From JBOGZD01 sp050697155 (GTDB taxonomy: Bacteria; Actinomycetota; Thermoleophilia; Solirubrobacterales; 70-9), in contig JBOGZD010000068.1 in NCBI GenBank assembly GCA_050697155.1, positions 1-16,063 on the forward strand: a DNA stretch of 16,063 bases, written 5' to 3'. The notes beneath the pieces are model-generated. The model worked only from the letters and a program-made list of their open reading frames with translations, was not told where the DNA came from and did no database searches. Shown here piece by piece: positions 1-5,887 of the stretch; positions within the stretch are counted from its first letter, which is position 1; every line of letters begins with the position of its first letter. Position numbers and translations under genes: made by a program.

Positions 1-124
1 CCCCGCCGAGATGGCTTGAACCGTACATATGCACCGGCTCGAGCCATCTCGGCCGCCGGCGCTTGCCACCCGAGCTCGTCGCGGGCGCGCTCGTGCGAGG
101 ACCTGACGTAACCGGATACTCACG
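1..124 (+). mobile_element. Right end of a MITE-like element (copy A, cut by the window edge)
   Basis: These 124 bases match 2787-2910 with only two differences (near positions 80 and 84). They correspond to the right 124 bases of the complete 254-bp element at 2657-2910, including its right terminal repeat ACCGGATACTCACG. Similarity stops exactly after CACG at 124, the same point where the complete copy meets its target duplication, so both copies support the same boundary. The left part of this copy lies outside the window. The element carries an in-frame TAA (109-111) ahead of the coding remnant that follows, so nothing can be read through it into that remnant. Confidence 0.85.
5..53 (+). 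repeat. 49-nt internal hairpin of the MITE, copy A
   Basis: GCCGAGATGGCT pairs perfectly with AGCCATCTCGGC (12 bp). The stem extends to about 19 bp through a G-T wobble and one A-C mismatch. The loop is TACATATGCAC. The identical structure is at 2791-2839. The loop is much more AT-rich than its surroundings. There is no T-run after it, so it does not look like an intrinsic terminator. Confidence 0.8.
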
Positions 125-255
125 TGGAGGGCTTCTTCCGCGAGCTCTCCGAGGCTGAGGCCGACGGGTCGATCGGGCCGGCGGTGTACGAGCGGCTCTC
201 AAGGAAGTACGGGATCGCTTGGCTGGACCCGTCCGCCGACGCCGCCGACAGCTGA
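125..255 (+). pseudogene. C-terminal remnant of a cupin-like protein, interrupted by MITE copy A
   Basis: In the frame ending at TGA 253-255 the sequence reads as about 43 sensible codons, including EGFFRELSEAEADG and ending RKYGIAWL plus a short acidic tail. A 'FFREL ... RYGIEFL' ending is what I know from small actinobacterial cupin-domain proteins, where this helix closes the protein. The metal-binding cupin barrel itself would lie left of the window, beyond the element. No start codon, promoter or ribosome binding site belongs to this fragment, and the element has an in-frame stop upstream. The stop lies 3 bp from the stop of the convergent gene at 259. Family recognition from so short a tail is tentative; that it is a gene tail cut by the element is more secure. 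Confidence 0.55.
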
Positions 256-258
256 AGC

Positions 259-2559
259 TCAGCGGCGGGCGATCCTGACTCGCTCGCAGCGGCGCACCCG
301 GTCGCGGGCGTCGACCACCGCCCGGTCGCGGCCGCCGCCGCAGTCGACCACGTCCGCGCCGCCGCCGTGGACCTTGATCACGTCGCGCCCGCCGCCGCCC
401 TTGACCCGGTCCCGGCCGCCGCTTCGGTCCTTGATCCGGTCGCGCCCGCCGCCACCGTTCAGCCTGTCCGCCCCCCGCCCGCCCTTGAGCCTGTCGCGCC
501 CGGGGCCGCCCTTGACCCGGTCGCGTCCTCCCCCGCCCTTCAGGCAGTCGTCGCCGGCGCGGCCGTTGATCCGGTCGTTGCCGCCACGGCCGTTGATCCG
601 GTCGCCGGCGATGCTCCCCACCAGCTTGTCGCCGCGCTTCGTCCCCGGGATTCGCTGCGCGCAGCGACCGCCCTTCCCCGCCCCGAGCGGCTGCGGCGCC
701 GGCGGCAGGGTGACCTTGTAGACCTCGATGGTGTTGCGCCCCGACTCACCGAGGTTGAAGTCGGCCGCCGCGCCGTAGTAGGTCACCGTCGCGTCCGGGT
801 TCTCCTCGATCTTGAAGATCGCCGAGACCCATTCGTTCGCGTTCGCGGGAATCATGTGGCCGGCATCGGCGAACCGCACCGTGCCGTCCGGCTCCTCGAC
901 GAAATCGATCACCTGCGTCCCCTGCGAGTACCAGGCCATGAAGATCCGGTTCTCGCCCGGGATCTGGTGGAAGACGTGGGCGGTGCAGACCGTCAGGTGT
1001 GGCTGGGTGCGGATCGGGGCCCGGTAGATCGCCTTCTCACCGTCCGGCGTCCTGGCATAGGCCCCCTGCGCCTCCTCGGCCGACTGCGGCGGGGTGGCGG
1101 AGATCGCCCCGGCGCGGTAGAAGTGGACGCCGCCGTTGCCGGCCGTGTTGTCGGCCCCCGGGAGGCAGGTGGCGCCGGGCGGGACGACGCCGCCGCCGCG
1201 CTCGTCTGTCGCGATCAGCAGCTCGCCCGAGTCGCTCAGCTCGGCCTCGTGGTCAAAGGCGAGGTCCTCGGTCGAGTCGAACGGTGGGATCGACCCCTGC
1301 CCCGGCCCGCCCCCCTGGTGGTAGATGCTGCCGAGGTACTCCACTCCCTCCAGCGACGGCGCGCCGGAGTCGAGCCAGTTGGGGATCGAGAGCGCGTTGC
1401 TGCCGTCGCCGTCGGGGTCGACGCAGTCGATGACCGTGGCGCCGGTCGCGAACGGGTCGAGCGAGGTGCTGTCGCGCACCGCACACGGAAGCGGCGTGCC
1501 GCGCGGCCGGTCGTCGGAGAAGTCCGTGGGCGTGCCCATGTCGTCGAAGGCGCCGCTCATGTCCAGCGCGATCAGCGCGTTGCCGCTTCCGCAGATGAGC
1601 CGGTCGTCCGGATACACCTCGAGCTCGTGGCACCCGAAGATCGCCGACGAGCCTTCCTGGACCGTGTGGCCGAGCGCCATCTGGGCGGTCGGGTAGCGGT
1701 AGCGGTAGACCTCCGGCTCGCATGCGGCGCGCTTCTGCTCGACGCTGGTGCCGGGCGGGAAGCCCAGGCAGGAGGAGAAGTCGACGACCTCGAACCCGTC
1801 GAGGTCGAGCACGTCGGAGGTCTCGTTCGAGCGCTCGCCCGTCTCGGGGTCAAAGCCGACAGTGTCCGAGGTGACCGCATAGGCGATGTGGGGGCGCTTC
1901 GGATCGACGTTCACCGTGTGCGCCTCGCCGATGTGGCTGGTGAGCCCGATCTCGACCGGGTTGGCGACGTCGGTGATGTCGACGATCTCGAGCCCGCCCT
2001 GGGGAGCGTCGACCAGGCCGAGGACGCCCTGGTCGTGACAGCGCCCGGGCCCGTCGCTGGTGTCGAGCAGCACCTGGGCGTCGCTGCGAACCGCGAACGG
2101 GTTGTCGGTGTTGAGGATCGCCTCGCCCTTCGGCGCCGCCTCGGCGTCGTGCTGAAGCGCGAGCGCCGCGCTGGGGTCGCTCAGGCACCCCGCGGAGGGG
2201 TGCGAGGAGACCAGCCGCGGATCGACCGTGCCGCCCTGGGTGAGCTGGACGATCGTCTGTCCGCCCGCGTTGGCGCCGATCGCCAGCGTGCCCACCGAGG
2301 CGTAGACGTCGCCGCCCTGGGTGAAGAAGTCGAGGTCGGTGTGCGGGTTGCCGGTCGCGATCGTCTCGATCAGCTCCCACTCCGCCCCCGGCCCACCCGA
2401 CTGCACCCCGACCGGGGGCGGACCGACCGTCCCCAGCGACGGCGCCGGGTGGTCGAGCAGCACGTGCCCTGCGCCGGCCGTCGCCGGCAGCGCGAGCGCC
2501 ACGGCGAGGGTCGCGAGCGCCGCGCGCCAAGCCGATGCGATTCGTCCCCTAGACCTCAC
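259..2559 (-). CDS. Secreted LVIVD-type beta-propeller protein with C-terminal RTX-like repeats
   Basis: 766 residues from a GTG at 2559, with GGGG about 5 nt upstream. Residues 1-30 form a signal peptide (arginine-rich start, long Ala/Leu core, cleavage near ATAGAG). Residues about 60-620 show beta-propeller features of the LVIVD repeat family, such as GGLEIVDITDVANPVEIG at 188-205, a HTVNVDP strand after it and a later YSQGTQVIDF strand. Several cysteines suggest an exported, disulfide-bonded protein. Residues 630-766 are at least seven short glycine/aspartate repeats of the GGxGxDxLxG kind (about 645-735), as in calcium-binding RTX proteins, but the x positions are mostly Arg/Lys. The tail closes with a CGGGRDR...RCERV block. 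Likely extracellular or wall-associated. No catalytic residues are recognised, so the substrate is unknown. It stands alone and is flanked by directly repeated MITE copies. Confidence 0.85.
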   Translation of the reverse strand: MRSRGRIASAWRAALATLAVALALPATAGAGHVLLDHPAPSLGTVGPPPVGVQSGGPGAEWELIETIATGNPHTDLDFFTQGGDVYASVGTLAIGANAGGQTIVQLTQGGTVDPRLVSSHPSAGCLSDPSAALALQHDAEAAPKGEAILNTDNPFAVRSDAQVLLDTSDGPGRCHDQGVLGLVDAPQGGLEIVDITDVANPVEIGLTSHIGEAHTVNVDPKRPHIAYAVTSDTVGFDPETGERSNETSDVLDLDGFEVVDFSSCLGFPPGTSVEQKRAACEPEVYRYRYPTAQMALGHTVQEGSSAIFGCHELEVYPDDRLICGSGNALIALDMSGAFDDMGTPTDFSDDRPRGTPLPCAVRDSTSLDPFATGATVIDCVDPDGDGSNALSIPNWLDSGAPSLEGVEYLGSIYHQGGGPGQGSIPPFDSTEDLAFDHEAELSDSGELLIATDERGGGVVPPGATCLPGADNTAGNGGVHFYRAGAISATPPQSAEEAQGAYARTPDGEKAIYRAPIRTQPHLTVCTAHVFHQIPGENRIFMAWYSQGTQVIDFVEEPDGTVRFADAGHMIPANANEWVSAIFKIEENPDATVTYYGAAADFNLGESGRNTIEVYKVTLPPAPQPLGAGKGGRCAQRIPGTKRGDKLVGSIAGDRINGRGGNDRINGRAGDDCLKGGGGRDRVKGGPGRDRLKGGRGADRLNGGGGRDRIKDRSGGRDRVKGGGGRDVIKVHGGGADVVDCGGGRDRAVVDARDRVRRCERVRIARR

Positions 2560-2648
2560 TGCCCCAGCGAGTGACTGGTACCCATCGCAACGATCGGGAA
2601 ACGAGCGGGCGGGGCGTTCTGCCTCACTGGGCGACGTTAAGCCGGACA

Positions 2649-2656
2649 GTGCTCAC
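2649..2656. repeat. Left target-site duplication GTGCTCAC
   Basis: GTGCTCAC is present immediately before the left terminal inverted repeat and again immediately after the right one (2911-2918). The perfect 8-bp duplication marks the insertion as transposition rather than recombination. Confidence 0.85.
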
Positions 2657-2910
2657 CGTGAGTATCCGGTTTGCTCAGGCTGCGCCGAGGAGGCGCCTGG
2701 CGGGGTCCGGTGCTCGAGCGCCCCGGCCACGGCGTTGTGCGCAGCGGGTCGGGCGTCAAGGGAAGCGCCGCGGAGCCGGCTCCCGCCCCCGCCGAGATGG
2801 CTTGAACCGTACATATGCACCGGCTCGAGCCATCTCGGCCGCCGGCGCTTGCCACCCGAGCTCGTTGCGAGCGCGCTCGTGCGAGGACCTGACGTAACCG
2901 GATACTCACG
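2657..2910 (+). mobile_element. Complete 254-bp MITE-like element (copy B)
   Basis: The ends are inverted repeats: CGTGAGTATCCGGTT at 2657-2671 pairs perfectly with 2896-2910. The similarity continues imperfectly to 23 bp (20 of 23 positions, ending CAGG). It is flanked by a perfect 8-bp duplication at 2649-2656 and 2911-2918. Inside are a 12-bp palindrome GGAGCCGGCTCC (2772-2783), a GCGCC/GGCGC hairpin near the left end and the 49-nt hairpin at 2791-2839. At 254 bp there is no room for a transposase, so it must be moved in trans. Eight-bp duplications occur in several IS families, so the parent family cannot be named from this. It lies between the start of the propeller gene and the tRNA-Val gene. 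Partial copy A is in the same orientation. Confidence 0.85.
2791..2839 (+). repeat. 49-nt internal hairpin of the MITE, copy B
   Basis: Identical to 5-53: perfect 12-bp stem, extended imperfectly to about 19 bp, with an 11-nt loop containing CATATG. It lies asymmetrically, nearer the right end of the element. Confidence 0.8.
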
Positions 2911-2918
2911 GTGCTCAC
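2911..2918. repeat. Right target-site duplication GTGCTCAC
   Basis: Exact copy of 2649-2656, directly abutting the right terminal repeat of the MITE. Copy A has different bases (TGGAGGGC) here, as expected for a different insertion site. Confidence 0.85.
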
Positions 2919-2938
2919 AACTCGGCCCAGTGGGTCGG

Positions 2939-2944
2939 GATAAT
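2939..2944 (+). promoter_or_regulatory. Candidate -10 box of the tRNA-Val gene
   Basis: GATAAT matches TATAAT at five of six positions. It ends 6 nt before the first base of the mature tRNA, so transcription would begin at or beside the mature 5' end. I see no convincing -35 hexamer 16-18 nt upstream. That stretch is the target duplication and the end of the MITE, which may have displaced or altered the original -35 region. Confidence 0.4.
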
Positions 2945-2950
2945 GCGCGC

Positions 2951-3022
2951 GGGCGGTTAGCTCAGCGGGAGAGCGTCGCGCTTACAACGCGAAGGCCGCC
3001 GGTTCGAATCCGGCACCGCCCA
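2951..3022 (+). tRNA. tRNA-Val (anticodon TAC)
   Basis: A full cloverleaf can be drawn. The acceptor stem is GGGCGGT with ACCGCCC, the D arm GCTC...GAGC, and the anticodon stem TCGCG/CGCGA with loop CTTACAA, so the anticodon is TAC, reading GUA valine codons. The T arm is GCCGG-TTCGAAT-CCGGC and the discriminator base is A. CCA is not encoded. The gene lies 5 bp from the stop of the minus-strand gene at 3028, and its upstream side is 32 bp from the target duplication of a MITE. Confidence 0.93.
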
Positions 3023-3027
3023 TCGCG

Positions 3028-3792
3028 TCAGGCCTCGCGCTGCACCTGCGAGCCGCCGACGATTGCGTCGGTGCCGTCGCCGAAGCGCACCCAGGCCTTG
3101 TTGCCGCCGTCGTAGTCGGGCGCCCAGAGGATCAGCGTCGCCTCGTCGCGCTCCTCGGCGTCCGCCGGGCCGATCGTGCACGGCTCGGCCGACTCCTCGT
3201 CGAGGCCGCGCCAGATGCGGATGAACGGGTTCTGCTCCCACTCGTCGCCGATCGTCGACGGCTCGCGATGCCCCGGGTGGATCCTGGTCTGGGGCGCCAG
3301 CTTCATCAGCCTCTCCATCACCGACGCGCGCAGGTCGTCGAACCCGGTCGCCCCGGGAGCGCGCGTCCCACCGACGGTGCCCTTGAACAGACAGTCGGCG
3401 GTCAGACAGTCGCCCTCGTTCACCCGCAGCGCCAGGTGGTCGGCGCAATGGCCCGGGGTGTGCAGCGCCTCGATTCGCAGGCCGCCGGTCTCGATCACGT
3501 CGCCGTCGGCGATCGTCTCGGTGACCTTGCCCTCGAGCGCGCGCGCCGCGAGCTCGTGGGCGAGAATCGGCACCTCGAACCGCGCCGCGAGCTTGTCCAC
3601 CCCGACCACGTGGTCCCAGTGGTGGTGGGTGAGCAGCAGGTGGGTGATCTCGGCTCCCTCCCGCTCGGCGCGCTCACAGAGCGGGTCGGTGACCCCGTTC
3701 GAATCGACCAGCACGCCCTTGCCGCCGATCTCGTCGACGATCAGGTACGCGTTCGAGAGCCAATTGCTCTCCTCGACTCGCTGCAGGATCAC
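3028..3792 (-). CDS. MBL-fold metallo-hydrolase (glyoxalase II-like)
   Basis: 254 residues from GTG 3792, a usual length for a single-domain metallo-beta-lactamase-fold hydrolase. The binuclear metal site is complete: THHHWDH at 55-61 (H56, H58, D60, H61), H115 in HTPGHCADH, D133 in TADCLF and H175 in HPGHRE. The spacing resembles hydroxyacylglutathione hydrolase-like proteins, but the glyoxalase II substrate-binding C-terminal helical domain is not evident; the last 70 residues are instead a short acidic strand-rich extension. No signal peptide, so cytoplasmic. It is the last gene of a minus-strand run, 19 bp after the alpha/beta hydrolase gene, so probably co-transcribed with it and the methyltransferase gene. 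The thioester, lactone or phosphoester substrate cannot be told from the sequence. Confidence 0.88.
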   Translation of the reverse strand: MILQRVEESNWLSNAYLIVDEIGGKGVLVDSNGVTDPLCERAEREGAEITHLLLTHHHWDHVVGVDKLAARFEVPILAHELAARALEGKVTETIADGDVIETGGLRIEALHTPGHCADHLALRVNEGDCLTADCLFKGTVGGTRAPGATGFDDLRASVMERLMKLAPQTRIHPGHREPSTIGDEWEQNPFIRIWRGLDEESAEPCTIGPADAEERDEATLILWAPDYDGGNKAWVRFGDGTDAIVGGSQVQREA

Positions 3793-3811
3793 CGGACCAC
3801 CGCGCGAATCC

Positions 3812-4618
3812 TCATCCGCTGTCTTTCGCCTGGGCCACGGCGCCCGATCCTAAGCGCTGCGACGCGCTTGCCTCGAGCAGCAGGCCGGCGACCCCGGCGG
3901 GGTCGTCCCAGGTCGGGGTGTGCCCCCAGCCGGGCATCTCCAGGTAGCGCGTCTGCGCCGGCCTGCGGCTGCGGCTCGGCCTGCCGACCCGCCGGTCCTC
4001 GGTCCCCCAGGCGATCGTCACCGGCACGGTGACGCGGTCGCGGCCACAGAACGCGCCCGCACGCATCTCGGCGTTCGCCGCCTCGTAGCCGGGCGAGCGC
4101 AGGTAGTCGAACACCAGCGCCCGGGCGGTCTTCGCCGGCACCCGCTCGGGGTGGGCCACCGTGCTGGCGAGGATGGCGCGGCGGCCGCGGGCGGTCGCGA
4201 GCACCAGCCGCAGCAGGGGCCGCAGCCGCCGGCCGATGCGCTGGCGTCCGAAGCGCCGCGGGCCGATCGGATCGCGCCACATCCCCGCGGGCGAGATCGC
4301 GCACACCGAGGCCGCCTTCCCGGCGGCGGCGATCTCGAGGCTGACCCAGGCGCCCAGCGAATTGCCGGCCAGGTGCGGCCGCTCCACCCCGAGCTCGCGA
4401 AACAGGCCGACGATCTCGAGGCCCAGGTTGGCGGCGGTCGGGCGCACGCCGTCAGACAACGCCGGCGAGCGTCCGAAGCCCGGCAGGTCGAGGTTGATCA
4501 CGTCGCGCTCGCGGGCGAGCCGCTCGAGCACCGGGCCCCAGACGAGGCTGGTGCCACCGAGCCCGTGGACGAGGATCAGCGGCTCGCCGGAACCCTGTCG
4601 GGTGAAGTGGATTCCCAC
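3812..4618 (-). CDS. Alpha/beta-fold hydrolase
   Basis: 268 residues from GTG 4618. I chose this start because the protein then begins VGIHFTRQGSGEPLILVHG, the standard beginning of this fold; a longer open frame to 4741 adds only out-of-frame methyltransferase sequence. Features in order: oxyanion-hole HGLGG at 19-23, LDLPGFGRS about 43-51, nucleophile elbow GNSLG at 85-89 (Ser87), acid D208 in WGTED and His233 in GWGHTP. The triad is complete. Residues about 112-170 form an arginine-rich cap. No signal peptide, so cytoplasmic. The gene overlaps the end of the upstream methyltransferase gene by 43 bp, so translation is probably coupled. Esterase, lipase and C-C hydrolase activities are all possible. 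Its neighbour suggests lipid or ester chemistry, but that is inference. Confidence 0.88.
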   Translation of the reverse strand: MGIHFTRQGSGEPLILVHGLGGTSLVWGPVLERLARERDVINLDLPGFGRSPALSDGVRPTAANLGLEIVGLFRELGVERPHLAGNSLGAWVSLEIAAAGKAASVCAISPAGMWRDPIGPRRFGRQRIGRRLRPLLRLVLATARGRRAILASTVAHPERVPAKTARALVFDYLRSPGYEAANAEMRAGAFCGRDRVTVPVTIAWGTEDRRVGRPSRSRRPAQTRYLEMPGWGHTPTWDDPAGVAGLLLEASASQRLGSGAVAQAKDSG

Positions 4619-5826
4619 GTCGTGGTCGAGATCTCCGGCGCAGCGGCGGGGGCCCACTCCGGCTTCGCGAGCAGGATCTGCAGATCGCGGATGCGCCGCT
4701 CGGCAAAGCCCGCCTGCGAGCTGGCCAGGTAGAAGTTCCACAGCCGCCTAAAGCGGCGGTCATAGCCTCGCGGGCGCAGCCCCGGCCAGGCGTCGTTGAA
4801 GCGCTCGCGCCATGCCGCCAGGGTGCGCACATAGTGCTCGCTGATCTCCTCCTGCCAGGCGATCGACATGTCCGTGCGCCGCTCGACCAGCTCGGCGATC
4901 AACCGCTGGGAGGGCAGGCAGCCGCCGGGGAAGACGTGCTTGTTGGCGAAGCTGCGCGCCGCCTTCTCCGACTCGTACGCTTCGTCGCCGATCACGATCG
5001 CCTGCAGCAGCATCGCCCCCTCCGGCCGCAGCAGGCTCGAGCACTTGGCGAAGAAGGCGGGGAAGTACTGCCACCCGACCGCCTCGATCATCTCGACCGA
5101 GACGAGCTTGTCGTAGACGCCGCCGAGGTCGCGATAGTCGCGCAACAGCACCGTGACCCGGTCGGCGACGCCGGCGTCGCGGACCCGCGAAGTCGCAAGC
5201 TCGTGCTGCTCGTGCGAGATCGTCGTCGTCGTCACCCGGCAGCCGTACTCCGACGCGGCGAAGATCGCCAGCCCGCCCCAGCCTGAGCCGATCTCGACCA
5301 AGTGGTCGCCGGGGCCGAGACCCAGCCGGTCGCAGATCCGCTCGAGCTTCGCAAGCTGCGCCTCGTCCAGGGACGAGTCGGGGCGCGGGAAGTAGGCGCA
5401 CGAGTAGATCAGCCGCTCGTCGAGGAACGACTCGAACAGGCGGTTGCCGAGGTCGTAGTGAGCAGAGATGTTGCGGCGCGCCCCGCCGCGGGTGTTGCGC
5501 GGCACCAGGCCGGCGGCCCGCTGCAGCGGGCCGAGCAGCGGCTCGAGCCGGCGGCGCCAGCGATCGATCGGCGGCAGGTTGCGGATCGCGATCCTCGTCA
5601 GCGCCACCAGGTCGTCGCAACCCCACAGCCCGTCCACGTAGCCCTCCCCCCAGCCGGTGCTGCCGCGAAGCGCCCAGGCGTACGCGCGCGGGTCGCGCAC
5701 CTCGACCTCGGCGCGCAGCTCGGCGTCGGGTGGCCCGAACGTCAACCGCCGCTCTCCCTCGTCGATCACGACCCGTCCGCCGCGCAGGCTCCCGAGCAGG
5801 CGAAGAGCGACGCGTCGGCGCAGCAT
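4576..5826 (-). CDS. Cyclopropane-fatty-acyl-phospholipid synthase-like SAM methyltransferase
   Basis: 416 residues from ATG 5826, close to the usual CFA synthase length. An N-terminal lipid-binding-like domain covers about 1-110 (with GEGYVDGLW). Next come the family signatures NISAHYDLGNRLF (119-131) and YSCAYF (141-146), the SAM-binding loop VEIGSGWGG (177-185), SVEMIEAVG (243-251), KHVFPGG (296-302) and WNFYLASSQAGF near 363-374. Enzymes of this family transfer a methylene group from SAM to the double bond of membrane phospholipid acyl chains at the inner face of the membrane; related members make other methylated acyl products. First gene of a likely three-gene operon. A -10-like TAGCCT (5840-5835, minus strand) ends 8 nt before the ATG and no Shine-Dalgarno sequence is seen, which suggests a leaderless or nearly leaderless message. 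Confidence 0.9.
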   Translation of the reverse strand: MLRRRVALRLLGSLRGGRVVIDEGERRLTFGPPDAELRAEVEVRDPRAYAWALRGSTGWGEGYVDGLWGCDDLVALTRIAIRNLPPIDRWRRRLEPLLGPLQRAAGLVPRNTRGGARRNISAHYDLGNRLFESFLDERLIYSCAYFPRPDSSLDEAQLAKLERICDRLGLGPGDHLVEIGSGWGGLAIFAASEYGCRVTTTTISHEQHELATSRVRDAGVADRVTVLLRDYRDLGGVYDKLVSVEMIEAVGWQYFPAFFAKCSSLLRPEGAMLLQAIVIGDEAYESEKAARSFANKHVFPGGCLPSQRLIAELVERRTDMSIAWQEEISEHYVRTLAAWRERFNDAWPGLRPRGYDRRFRRLWNFYLASSQAGFAERRIRDLQILLAKPEWAPAAAPEISTTTWESTSPDRVPASR

Positions 5827-5834
5827 CGCGACGC

Positions 5835-5840
5835 AGGCTA
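5835..5840 (-). promoter_or_regulatory. Candidate -10 box for the CFA synthase-like operon
   Basis: Read on the minus strand the bases are TAGCCT, fitting TANNNT, 8 nt before the ATG at 5826. No clear -35 hexamer is visible. It shares a 61-bp divergent intergenic gap with the promoter at 5876. Confidence 0.4.
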
Positions 5841-5875
5841 TCTCCCAGATCGCCTGGATAGAGACCTCACGGACG

Positions 5876-5881
5876 TAGACT
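5876..5881 (+). promoter_or_regulatory. Candidate -10 box giving a leaderless GGDEF/EAL message
   Basis: TAGACT, then exactly six bases (GGGCCG), then the ATG at 5888. With normal -10 to start spacing, transcription would begin on the A of ATG. No Shine-Dalgarno sequence precedes the ATG, consistent with a leaderless message. The same TANNNT-N6-start arrangement occurs at 7767 and 14157. Confidence 0.5.
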
Positions 5882-5887
5882 GGGCCG

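Noticed and set aside
367..2574. Long plus-strand open frame of 735 codons opposite the propeller gene
   Set aside because: It is a mirror of the real minus-strand gene: repetitive Pro/Val/Arg translation, no domain, while the minus strand has a signal peptide and recognisable repeats.
2791..2839. Riboswitch or intrinsic terminator for the tRNA or propeller gene
   Set aside because: The hairpin is part of an element found at two unrelated sites and is not followed by a T-run.
1..2910. Composite transposon carrying the propeller gene between two element copies
   Set aside because: Copy B has its own complete ends and its own 8-bp duplication, so each copy moved independently; no transposase is present.
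2321..3115. Plus-strand frame through the MITE and the tRNA
   Set aside because: It spans noncoding elements (MITE, tRNA) and antisense sequence and shows no protein pattern.
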